Shown here in pieces: positions 39,540 through 48,330 of a stretch of DNA of 64,000 nucleotides. This DNA is from G963422445 sp963422445. GTDB lineage: Bacteria > Pseudomonadota > Alphaproteobacteria > Thalassobaculales > Thalassobaculaceae. The notes beneath the pieces are model-generated. The model did no database searches, was not told the origin of the DNA, and saw nothing but the letters and a program-made list of their open reading frames with translations. Every line of letters starts with the position of its first letter. Position 1 is the stretch's first letter. Position numbers and translations under genes: made by a program. The stretch covers positions 3,224,001 to 3,288,000 of the forward strand of contig OY729512.2 of the NCBI GenBank assembly GCA_963422445.2, given 5' to 3'.

Positions 39540-40018
39540 TTACGATTCGGCGGATCCCTCCGTCGGAATACCCGCCCCGCCAAAGGGCAAGCGACGGTCG
39601 CGACGCCGCGCCCAGCTGCACATCCAATGCTTCAGCGTACAGTGCTCAGCCACGCTGCGCAAGCCACTACCAAGCGATCCAGATCGGCAAGCTGAACACG
39701 GACTGTGCCGGCCGCGGTCGCAATTTGGCTCGCTCGTCGGCTGATAATCCGATTGCGGAGGCGGCAGCACAACGTCGTCAAGATCGCCAGGCGCCCTCGG
39801 ACACCCGGTCTCCTGCAGACGACCGCGAGGATCGCGAAACTCAAAAGCCTCGCAAACCGCACGCGCATAAGCCAGTCGGCCGGGAAAGCTATCCGGCGCC
39901 GGCAGAGCCGCAAGATTCTGACGTCCTGCCTCAGACGACAACTGGCGGCGAATGAGATTTTGAGCGTTAATGGACCTTGCTTGGCAGGCTTGAAAGCAAT
40001 GGTTCAGTACTGATTTAT
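39540..40018. other. Region without a recognisable gene
   Basis: 480 bp between higA and the nitronate monooxygenase fragment. Arginine-rich frames occur on both strands (for example around 39705-40013), possibly transposase debris, but I cannot assign one. Confidence 0.4.
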
Positions 40019-40350
40019 TCAATAGGCAGCCAGCACCCATTCCTCGAACGCGGTTTCGACATGGGCTTGCACTTCACGGGTGTAGTCGCTCGATGCGGTG
40101 TCGGTCCCGGGTGCGCCGGTGAACAGGATATCGACCCCGAAGGGCCTGTCGGTGTTGCGCTGGACCAAACGGATTTCCTGCCTCAGTTCGTTGCTGCTCA
40201 TGAAGGCCGACCCGACGACACCGAGGTTGCCAGCAGCCGATACGGCGGCGGCAAACCTGCCGTAGGCCACCGAATACATGCCAGCCGGGCAGATTGAGTA
40301 TTTGATGCCGATGCGGAGGCAGAAAGGGTTGTCGTGAAGAAGGCTCAAAG
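40019..40350 (-). pseudogene. Nitronate monooxygenase fragment (N-terminal part)
   Basis: Minus-strand text CLRIGIKYSICPAGMYSVAY ... AAAVSAAGNLGVVGSAFMSS ... TDRPFGVDILF is the FMN-binding start of the 2-nitropropane dioxygenase family. The frame ends after about 100 codons where the full enzyme would have over 300, and no good start codon remains. It is a residue of a deleted gene. Confidence 0.72.
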
Positions 40351-40472
40351 ATACCGGATCCTGAATAGCGATTCCGAAACAACGCACTTCACTGTAACGT
40401 GACTCGGCCGCGCCGGACAAAATCGCAGGCGGGCGGAATATCGAACAGCGGGCACGAGACACGGAGACGACA

Positions 40473-42017
40473 ATGGCAAGGGGCAGCGGCAGAACCGGAC
40501 GGCGAGGGCGCCGGACCGAGGTCACGCAACGGCCGTCGCGCGTGGTTGATTATCGTAATCTGGTCAACCCGTTTCCGCCGATGCAGGTCTTTTCCGACGA
40601 CGAGGTCGCCAACATCCATCAGACCGCGCTCAAGGTGATGGAGGAGCTCGGGATCCGGGTTCTCTTGCCAAGGGCGAGACGGATATTTTCCGAAGCCGGG
40701 GCGACAGTCGATGATGACAGTTTCATGGTTCGCATCGATCGTGGCCTTGTCGCCAAGGCTCTCGCCAGCGCCCCAGACTCTTTCACAGTGCTTGGCGGAA
40801 GCCTCGATCGGGCGGTTGTGATGGGCGGTGCCAATGTCGCGTTTACCGGTGTTGGCGGCGCCCCCCATGCTATGGACATCGACGACGGAAAACGCCCCGG
40901 CACCCTGGAGGATTACCGGACCATGGTCCGGCTCTGCCAAAGTTACGACGTGATCCACATGCTGGCGGTTTCGCCCGAGGCCCAGGACGTCGAAACCCGA
41001 TTCCGACATCTTGAAGTCATGCGGGTGCAATTGCTTGAAAGCGACAAGTTCCCGAGCATCTATTCGCGCGGGTCGCCGCAGGTACGGGATTGTTTCGAGA
41101 TGATCAAGCTGGCGCGCGGTCTGGAGGACGACGCGGCGCTCCGGCGGGATATCTGGTGCAAGACCATCATCAATACCAATTCACCGCTTGCGCTCGATAT
41201 TCCGATGGCCAACGGCATCATCGATTTTGCCGAAATGGGCCAGCTTTTGGTGATTACGCCATTCTGCCTGTCTGGTGCCATGGCGCCGGTCACGATCTCT
41301 GGCGCGCTGACCCTGCAACATGCCGAAGCGCTCACGGCAATCGTCCTCGGGCAGGTCGTCAATCCCGGTGCGCCGATGATGTATGGCAGTTTCTGCTCCA
41401 ATGTCAATATGAAGTCGGGCGCGCCGGCGTTCGGGACGCCCGAGCATGTGAAATCGCTTCTGGGATCGGGGCAATTGGCGCGTCATGTCGGGTTGACTTG
41501 GCGTTCGGGGGCCGGTACCGCGTCCAACTGCGTTGACGCCCAGGCGACCTATGAAACCCAGGCCAGTCTGTGGGGCGCCATCATGTCGGGGTCCGACATG
41601 GTCGTGCACGCGGCAGGCTGGCTCGAGAGTGGCCTTTCAGCGTCGTTCGAGAAATTCATTCTGGACGTTGAACTGCTGCAAGGGTTTGCCGAACTGTTCC
41701 AGCCGCTGCCGGCAAGCGACGATGACCTCGGATTTTCCGCGATTGCAGATGTCGGGCCCGGCGGCCATTTCTTTTCCACCCCGCATACGATGAGCCGGTA
41801 TCAGACGGCATTCTACGAACCCTTGCTGTCCGACTGGCAAAACTACGGGCAATGGACCGAGGCCGGCGGGCAGTCCGCGACGGAGCGCGCGAACACGATC
41901 TGGAAACAGGTGATTGCCGATTTTGAACCGCCGGCCCTCGACATCGCAAGGCGTGAAGCGCTCGACGATTTTGTTGCGCGCCGGATTCGCGAAGGCGGCG
42001 CGCCGCCGGAGTCCTGA
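40473..42017 (+). CDS. Trimethylamine methyltransferase (MttB) family protein, non-pyrrolysine
   Basis: 514 aa, TIM-barrel family (COG5598-like). Members without pyrrolysine demethylate quaternary amines such as glycine betaine, passing the methyl to a corrinoid protein. VFTGVGGAPHAMDIDDGKRP, LQHAEALTAIVLGQVVNPGA and SDMVVHAAGWLESGL are typical. The frame has no amber codon. GAGACGGAGACGACA precedes the start. No corrinoid protein or reductive activator is seen nearby, so the substrate is uncertain. Confidence 0.88.
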   Translation: MARGSGRTGRRGRRTEVTQRPSRVVDYRNLVNPFPPMQVFSDDEVANIHQTALKVMEELGIRVLLPRARRIFSEAGATVDDDSFMVRIDRGLVAKALASAPDSFTVLGGSLDRAVVMGGANVAFTGVGGAPHAMDIDDGKRPGTLEDYRTMVRLCQSYDVIHMLAVSPEAQDVETRFRHLEVMRVQLLESDKFPSIYSRGSPQVRDCFEMIKLARGLEDDAALRRDIWCKTIINTNSPLALDIPMANGIIDFAEMGQLLVITPFCLSGAMAPVTISGALTLQHAEALTAIVLGQVVNPGAPMMYGSFCSNVNMKSGAPAFGTPEHVKSLLGSGQLARHVGLTWRSGAGTASNCVDAQATYETQASLWGAIMSGSDMVVHAAGWLESGLSASFEKFILDVELLQGFAELFQPLPASDDDLGFSAIADVGPGGHFFSTPHTMSRYQTAFYEPLLSDWQNYGQWTEAGGQSATERANTIWKQVIADFEPPALDIARREALDDFVARRIREGGAPPES

Positions 42018-42075
42018 CACAAAGCCTGTCTATTGTCGTGTGTAGAGCAGAATTTCCTCCTGTTTTGACGCATTT

Positions 42076-43482
42076 GTGACAACGGCGAATAGTATCATTC
42101 TGTCTGCTGACGTGCTTTGCCTCAGTGACGAAGCCAGATCGGTGAATGGCTCCCGGCCTTATGCTGCAAGTCGCAAGATCAATCCCGGTTCCTGTCAACG
42201 GCCGCTGGTGAAAGCGAACGGGACGCCGGACGACAACGACCGTGTGGAAATTGGACCGACCTCACTGGCGTTTGCCGAATGGCGGGATGCAGGTCTTGAA
42301 GTCCTCGATCTGGCGAAGATGCGGGCGCTTCGTCTCCAGCGTCTGGCCAAGCTCGTCGGTGAACGGGATTACGGGGCGATCCTGATGTTCGATCCGCTCA
42401 ACATCCGATACGCCTCGGATACGAGCAACATGCAGGTCTGGGCGATGCACAATCCGTTCCGGGCCTGTCTCGTGACCGCTGACGGTTACATGATCGTCTG
42501 GGATTTCTTCGGAATCGGGGACCTTCTGACCGGATTCAATCCTCTAATACGGGAGACGCGGTGCGGTGCGGCGTTCTTCTATTTCACGAACGGAGCCCGG
42601 ACGGCGATCGATGCGGACCGGTTCGCCGGCGAAATCGATTCGCTGTTGCGAACGCATTGCGGTAGCAATCGCCGGCTGGCCGTCGACAAGATCATGGTGC
42701 ACGGCTTACGCACACTCGAACGGTACGACATTGACGTCATGGAAGGTGAGGAGGTCACTGAAAAAGCGCGGTCGGTGGAAAGGCCCGACGAAATCAGGGC
42801 GATTCGCTGCGCGCTCTATTCCTGCGAGCTGGCGCTGACCGAAATGCATAGTTGCAGCGCGCCCGGCATGACCGAGGCGGAAGTCTGGTCGATTCTGCAT
42901 ACGGAAAACATTCGCCGTGGCGGTGAATGGATCGAAACCCGATTGCTGTCGAGTGGTCCCCGGACCAATCCGTGGTTTCAGGAATGCGGCCCACGCGTCA
43001 TGCAGAATGACGATCTGCTTTGCGTCGACACGGACTTGGTCGGCCCTTATGGCATGTGTGCCGACATCTTGCGCAGCTGGTTGGTCGATGACGCTGCACC
43101 TACGGATGAGCAAAAGCGCATGTTTGCGGTCGCGCACGAGCACATAATGGTCAATGGTGCCCAGTTCGGGCCTGGCGTGGCGTTTCGGGAGTTGACGTTC
43201 GGGGGTCATCAGCTTCCGTAGGAATATATCGCGCGCCGCTACGGCTGCAAGATGCACGGGGTCGGCCTCTGCGATGAATGGCCGGCCATTCATTATCCGA
43301 TGGATTGGCAGGCTGAAGCGTTCGATTACGGTCTTGAGCCTGGTATGGCGATGACGGTGGAAGTCTATATCGGTGAAGAGGGTGGTTGCGAGGGCGTCAA
43401 GCTTGAGGACCAATTCTTGATCACGGCCGATGGCTGTGAAAATCTCACTTGGGCACCGTTCGATCCACGGCTGTTGACATGA
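42076..43482 (+). pseudogene. dddP: DddP-type DMSP lyase (M24 fold) interrupted by an in-frame TAG
   Basis: DddP cleaves dimethylsulfoniopropionate to dimethylsulfide and acrylate with a two-metal creatinase/aminopeptidase-P fold. GTPDDNDRVEIGPTSLAFAE, RGGEWIETRLLSSGPRTNPW, the metal-ligand segment VDTDLVGPYGMCAD, MHGVGLCDEWP, and KLEDQFLIT all match the family order. A TAG at 43219-43221 (HQLP-stop-EYIARRYG) cuts the frame before the metal-binding His and two Glu, after which coding resumes in the same frame. The start is uncertain (GTG at 42076 or 42142). The product is dead unless the TAG is read through. Confidence 0.8.
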
Positions 43483-43622
43483 ACTCGCAGAGGGAGCGAT
43501 GACGGGACAAGCAATAGTTTAATCGGGATTGCGCTATCATATCTGTGGCGGCGGCCGCGCTTGGTCCGACACGCGACGGGTTCATAGCATCGGCAAAAAA
43601 TCGCAAGTGTTTAATTCCAGTT

Positions 43623-43775
43623 ACCGCTTATGCACGTGGCTCCGGTGGCACACGATGTTGCCCCCGATGTCAACTATTTCCGACACGCCAAACGCTACAT
43701 GTACGTTTCACCGGAGCCACGTGCATAAGCGGTTCGCGGCAAACTCTCGCAACCGGAGCTGCGTGCATAAGCGGT
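43623..43775. mobile_element. MITE-like inverted-repeat element, copy 1
   Basis: A perfect 23-bp inverted pair lies at 43623-43645 and 43711-43733 (ACCGCTTATGCACGTGGC begins it), with a third, diverged right end at 43753-43775. The right part (GCGGCAAACTCTCGCAACCG) is shared with the copy at 44439-44558. The surrounding 43483-43976 holds no gene. Confidence 0.75.
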
Positions 43776-43863
43776 CAGTGTAATTCCAGATGCTCTCGAT
43801 TGGATACATGGATCTGAATGGAGAACTCAATATGCGAATTATAGGACAGGCTCAGTGATCCGA

Positions 43864-43928
43864 CGCCGTAAACAGCGGGCCCATGAGGAGAGTTTGGCGA
43901 CATTAATTCTTGTCAAAAAAGATAGAAA
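43864..43928. repeat. Dispersed 64-bp repeat, copy 2
   Basis: CGCCGTAAACAGCGGGCCCA followed by GAGTTTGGCGACATTAATTC; diverged partner of 28489-28552. Confidence 0.6.
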
Positions 43929-43976
43929 AGACCATTTTATAAGGCAATTTAATCTTTTACGGACCAAATTGTGAAA

Positions 43977-44420
43977 ATGACTTCGCTGTATGTCAAAGCG
44001 CCGCTCGACCAGTGCTCAAATTCATGGGATCATCGTGAAGAACAGAGTGTCGCAATCGCGGTATGCGTCGCACTGTGGGCAATGACGGGATCCCCAATGG
44101 TGGACCGGAATCCGGTCTTTATCGGATCCTCCTCTACCGTGATTAAGGGTATCAATCCGGTGACTTACTTCCGGGAGGGGAGGCCGATGAATGGTCAACC
44201 GGAGTTTGCGTTCGAGTGGAATGACGCGACCTGGCATTTTCCCGGCCAAGCCAATTTCAAGGTGTTCCGGGCTGATACGGTGGCCTTTGCGCCACAATAT
44301 GGCGGTTATTGCGCCTGGGCTGTGTCGAACGAGTACACCGCGCCGAGCGTGCCGGAAGCCTGGACCATCCATGACGGGCGTCTGTACCTCAATTACAGTC
44401 TGTCAATACAAACCCACTGA
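43977..44420 (+). pseudogene. YHS-domain protein, split near the C-terminus by a MITE
   Basis: A small probably exported YHS-domain protein: NPVTYFREGRPMNGQPEF, FEWNDATWHFPGQANF, FAPQYGGYCAWAVSNEYTAP, WTIHDGRLYLNYSLS. A TGA ends the frame at 44420. If the 120-bp element at 44439-44558 is removed, the same frame after that TGA continues SRDIPGNIARGD, the usual end of this family, so the gene suffered both an insertion and a nonsense change. Confidence 0.75.
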
Positions 44421-44438
44421 TCACGCGATATTCCGGGA

Positions 44439-44558
44439 ACCGCTTATGCACTTGGCTCCGGCTTGATCAACATGTTGATCGAAAACCGTCCAAATGGACC
44501 GGTAGGAGTCAACTTCTCGCGGCAAACTCTCGCAACCGGATCTATGTGAATAAGCGGT
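44439..44558. mobile_element. 120-bp MITE-like element with 8-bp target duplication, copy 2
   Basis: Begins ACCGCTTATGCACTTGGCTC and ends with the loose inverse (GTGAATAAGCGGT). TTCCGGGA stands on both sides (44431-44438, 44559-44566). It contains no coding frame, so it relied on a transposase supplied elsewhere. Confidence 0.82.
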
Positions 44559-44763
44559 TTCCGGGAAACATCGCCCGCGGTGACCCAACTAGCCGGGCGT
44601 TCTTGACCTCTGAACAGGAGAGTCAGACCACGCGTAACCCCGGCGCTGCAGAAGAATGTCGGAATATTCCGAACTGAAGCGTCCGGCCGGGCCGTCACAT
44701 ACGTTGCGAACAAGCAGTTATCGAATCCGTCGATCAACCACTATTAGCCTGACGAAGCGGCTT

Positions 44764-45852
44764 TTATACATGGGGTACGATTTCTTCCCAGGTAAGCCGG
44801 ACCGCGCTTTCGGCTCGCGTCGACGGCATGCCACCGAGATTTGGCCAGATCACGAATTCAGTGACGCCAAGGAGCTCTTTCATGCGGCTCATCTTGTCGA
44901 CGCACTCCTGTGGCGAACCAACCACGCAGGCATCGAATTCGGCAAGCTTGTCGAATGCGAGATACCCCATTTTCCGACTTCGCGCCCCTTCCGTCATCGT
45001 GAATTCATACCCCGAGACCGGTCCGCTCTTGCCAGGTTGCTGGTGTGTCGCAACCTTGTTGTAGAACCATTCGACATGCGGCTGAAGTGTCGCCCTAGCC
45101 CGGGCAGAATCGGTGTCCGTGAAATAGGGTAACAGCATCATGCGCTCTAGTCCGGCAGCATTGTGGCCGTTATCGGAAAGCATGTCCTCGTAGCGTTTGA
45201 CCTCGTCGGCGAGTTTCGGGATCCATTCCTCGCGATAGGTCCGGTAACTGAATGGTGCCGCAAGCTGGAGTGACCAACCGTTACGCGCCGCCGCCTCGAA
45301 GCTTTCTGGCGAGATCGCAGCCTGATAAATCGGCGGATGCGGAATCTGAACCGGCTTCGGTAACATCTCGAGCGGATCCGTGATCTGCCAATACTTGCCC
45401 TCGTGTGTGAAGGTCTCCTCGGTCCAGGATTTGAGGATGAGCTCGATGCCTTCATCGAACATGTCACGACTTTCGCTCATCTCGATCCCGAGACCGGCAA
45501 ATTCATGCGGTTGATAGGCACGGCCGATCCCGAAGTTCAGCCGGCCGCGTGACAGGCAGTCGATCAGGGCGTAGTCGGCAGCCGTGCGCAATGGGTGATT
45601 GAAAGGAATGACGCAAACCGCGGATCCGATCCGCATGCGCTTGACGCGCTGCAGAACGCTGGCTGCAATCACCTGGATCGACGTTGCAATTCCGTAGGTC
45701 GAGAACAGATGCTCGGCCAGCCAAGCGGTGTCATAGCCCAACTGCTCCGCCAGTTCGAACAGTTTCATGTCCGCTTCGAGGCCTTCGACGCGGATCGATT
45801 GATCCGGATACTGGCTGAGGCTGAAAACACCCCACTTTGTCCGCTTGCTCAT
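44764..45852 (-). CDS. Luciferase-like (LLM class) flavin-dependent monooxygenase
   Basis: 362 aa, F420/FMN-dependent TIM-barrel monooxygenase. GYDTAWLAEHLFSTYG, RGRLNFGIGRAYQPHEFAGL and the NGWSLQLAAPFSY region are family-typical. A GGAGGAATG ribosome site supports the start at 45852 (tandem ATG at 45855). It lies 205 bp after the SDR gene on the same strand. The substrate is unknown; relatives oxidise organosulfur compounds, alkanes or cyclic amides. Confidence 0.87.
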   Translation of the reverse strand: MSKRTKWGVFSLSQYPDQSIRVEGLEADMKLFELAEQLGYDTAWLAEHLFSTYGIATSIQVIAASVLQRVKRMRIGSAVCVIPFNHPLRTAADYALIDCLSRGRLNFGIGRAYQPHEFAGLGIEMSESRDMFDEGIELILKSWTEETFTHEGKYWQITDPLEMLPKPVQIPHPPIYQAAISPESFEAAARNGWSLQLAAPFSYRTYREEWIPKLADEVKRYEDMLSDNGHNAAGLERMMLLPYFTDTDSARARATLQPHVEWFYNKVATHQQPGKSGPVSGYEFTMTEGARSRKMGYLAFDKLAEFDACVVGSPQECVDKMSRMKELLGVTEFVIWPNLGGMPSTRAESAVRLTWEEIVPHV

Positions 45853-46057
45853 CATTCCTCCAGACCGCAAAAAGACGTCGACACTTTCGAGAGCGCAGTT
45901 TCCTGAAACTGTCACAGTTCGGCAAGAACCACTTGAGTGATATCAGATGGCAAGTGTCACGGTGGCACGACCGGGGTTTGCCTCGCGCCACCGTGTGTCT
46001 GGCGCAGGCCATAGACATCTGCGTCCCGTTTCACCTATCTTGCCTCGGTCCGGTGCC

Positions 46058-46825
46058 TTAACGCGCCAGAAAACCGCCATCGATCGTCAATTCGCTGCCA
46101 GTCACGAATTTTGCTGCGTCGCTGGCCAGATAAACCACGCCTTCAGCTATGTCGGCGGGTTCACCCAGTTCGCCGAACGGGACATTGGTCTCGATATAGT
46201 CCCGAAACGCCGGTCCGCGCCGTTGTATGGCGCCGGCGACCATCGGCGTGTCGATAAAGCCGGGATGAATGGAGTTGACTCGGATCCGCGGGGTCTTGCG
46301 GGCGCATTCGAGCGCCGCGGCTTTGGTCAACAGGCGGACGCCGCCTTTTGATGCGCAATAATTCGATGCGGTTGGCATGCCCGTAAATCCGAGTATCGAA
46401 GAGATGTTGATGATCGAGCCTCCCTGGCCTTTGCGCATCGCCCGAATTCCGTGTTTGCAACCGAGAAACACGCCGTCGAGATTGACTGCAATGCAATGGC
46501 GCCAGGTCTCGATATCCATATCCTCGAGATCGGTCGCGTTGCTGCCGACTCCAGCACCATTGAGCAGGATATCGAGATGGCCGTATTCATTCAGGATTTC
46601 GGCGCAGATCCGATCCCAATGCTCTTCGACCGTGGTGTCGTGATGCTTGAACTCGCAGGCGCTTCCGGCGTCACGGATTGTTGCCGCAACAGTTTCCCCG
46701 GCAACCGTCTGAAGATCCGAAAGCACCACCGTTGCGCCTTCGGCCGCCATGAGTTCTCCAGTTGCCTTGCCCAGTCCCGAGGCGCCGCCGGTAAGCAGTG
46801 CGACTTTGCCATCCAGTCGTCCCAA
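46058..46825 (-). CDS. SDR-family NAD(P)-dependent oxidoreductase, TTG start
   Basis: 255 aa classical short-chain dehydrogenase: TGGASGLG (cofactor), NGAGVG, IINISSILG with catalytic Ser, YCASKGG with catalytic Tyr and Lys, and the C-terminal GSELTIDGGF. The natural start appears to be TTG at 46825 (MGRLDGKVALLTGG), preceded by GAAGGAGCGGACC; the longer ATG frame adds residues that do not fit. It follows the FAD oxidoreductase by 16 bp. Confidence 0.9.
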   Translation of the reverse strand: MGRLDGKVALLTGGASGLGKATGELMAAEGATVVLSDLQTVAGETVAATIRDAGSACEFKHHDTTVEEHWDRICAEILNEYGHLDILLNGAGVGSNATDLEDMDIETWRHCIAVNLDGVFLGCKHGIRAMRKGQGGSIINISSILGFTGMPTASNYCASKGGVRLLTKAAALECARKTPRIRVNSIHPGFIDTPMVAGAIQRRGPAFRDYIETNVPFGELGEPADIAEGVVYLASDAAKFVTGSELTIDGGFLAR

Positions 46826-46841
46826 TGGTCCGCTCCTTCGT

Positions 46842-48251
46842 TCAACCCGGTACCCGGAGATAGGCACCTTGTTTCAATAATTCCGTCTGCAACCTGTTGA
46901 TGTCGACATCCGCCACATCAATGTCGTCGTCGGCTGCCAGTGCCGCGGCTGCTCCGGCCGCATGCCCGGTCACCCAGCATTGTGGGATTTCGCGCATGAA
47001 GGTGTGGGTCTGGGCGTCCGTTGCCATGTGTCGGCCGGCGGCAAGCAGGTTCGGTACGGTCTTCGCAACCAGAGCCCGATACGGAATCGAGACGGACTGG
47101 AATTTCGGCGCCAGACTCGGGCTGACGCCGATCTCATCGTCGTGGTGGATGCCAGCTTTCCATTCGGCGCCGGTCATTTGCGTCAAACCGCGCATCCTGC
47201 GGCTGTGACGAACGCCGATCTGGGGACCAGTGAGCATGATCCAGGCGTTCTCGAAGCCGGGCGCGTGGTCTCTGTAAAAGGCGAGCAGGCCCTGCATGCG
47301 CTGGCGCGAAAGATGCTCGACCTCGTTCAGATCCTCAAGGTCGATTGCGCTGAATCCGCTCAGCCGTGGTCCCATGAAGACTGCTATGTCGTCGCGCCAG
47401 GCAGGCATTGGCAGCGAGAAGTAGTTGGAGCGTTTGCGCGCCAGGCTGGTGAACTCGGAAAACGCCTGTTTTTCGGTCATCTTGAATTCAAGCCAGCGCG
47501 GGACATCTAGACCGCCGAACAGCCAGGCGGTATTCATTGTGTGATGGATGCTGCCATCCTGGATATCGGCTTCCGCGGCTTCCCCGGCCCGGGTGAAGAT
47601 GTCGCCGTCGCCGGTGGTATCCACGACCACTGAGGCAAGAACCGCATGCCGGCCTTCCTTTGAAACGATGACGGCCCCGGTCAGGCGGCCATCCTCCATG
47701 ATCGGGTCGGTCGCCCAGGCATGCATGACGAGGTCGACGCCGGCATCACGTGCCAGGTCGTCCGAGGCTATCTTCAGGCGCTCCGGATCAATCATCGGTG
47801 CCCAGGTGACGATGCCATGGTGGGCCGAGAATCGGTTTGACCAGTAATCTGCGTGACGTTCGTCCCGTGATCCCCAGAGCGCGCGTTCCGGTCCGTAAAT
47901 CGCGTCGGGAGGCAGACGGCCAAGCACTTCTTCGCAAAAGCCGCGTAGAACCAGGACGCCGTCCCAGTCGGTCATCCGATCAATCCAGATCACCAGTCCG
48001 CCCGTCGCCAATCCGCCGAGATGGTTGTAGCGTTCGACCAGCATGGTTCGGGCTCCGAGCCGGGCCGCCGCTGTTGCTGCGGCGGTACCGGCCGGTCCAC
48101 CACCAATGACCAGCACATCGACAGTATCGTAGATCGCTATCTCACGAGCGGGCTCGGTGATAACACCGGCCCCTCGTCGTTTACGGCGCGGCTCGCGTCC
48201 AACATCGAAGACAGCCTGGGTATAGATCTGCCTATCGTCACCGCTCATCAT
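46842..48251 (-). CDS. FAD-dependent oxidoreductase
   Basis: 469 aa of the FAD_oxidored group. VLVIGGGPAGTAAATAAARL is the dinucleotide-binding site; MLVERYNHLGGLATGG, VVVDTTGDGDIFTRAG, and a C-terminal AAGRHMATDAQTHTFMREIP close the FAD pocket. Tandem ATGs at 48251 and 48248 follow GGAG. In the middle of a same-strand block with the 533-aa protein and an SDR. The electron donor and substrate are unknown. Confidence 0.88.
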   Translation of the reverse strand: MMSGDDRQIYTQAVFDVGREPRRKRRGAGVITEPAREIAIYDTVDVLVIGGGPAGTAAATAAARLGARTMLVERYNHLGGLATGGLVIWIDRMTDWDGVLVLRGFCEEVLGRLPPDAIYGPERALWGSRDERHADYWSNRFSAHHGIVTWAPMIDPERLKIASDDLARDAGVDLVMHAWATDPIMEDGRLTGAVIVSKEGRHAVLASVVVDTTGDGDIFTRAGEAAEADIQDGSIHHTMNTAWLFGGLDVPRWLEFKMTEKQAFSEFTSLARKRSNYFSLPMPAWRDDIAVFMGPRLSGFSAIDLEDLNEVEHLSRQRMQGLLAFYRDHAPGFENAWIMLTGPQIGVRHSRRMRGLTQMTGAEWKAGIHHDDEIGVSPSLAPKFQSVSIPYRALVAKTVPNLLAAGRHMATDAQTHTFMREIPQCWVTGHAAGAAAALAADDDIDVADVDINRLQTELLKQGAYLRVPG

Positions 48252-48330
48252 GCAGTCTCCGAGTCAAACCGACCTGTCGCATGGATATGGGGCTGATAGA
48301 TCAATGACGTACCGGTCCTGTCATCAGGCC

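Noticed and set aside
40473..43221. Pyrrolysine use in the MttB/DddP pair
   Set aside because: The MttB frame has no TAG, no pyl genes are in the window, and DddP is not a known pyrrolysine protein; a nonsense mutation is simpler.
43600..44570. CRISPR-like array
   Set aside because: The repeats are inverted and few, with coding sequence between them; they are MITE ends, and no cas gene is present.
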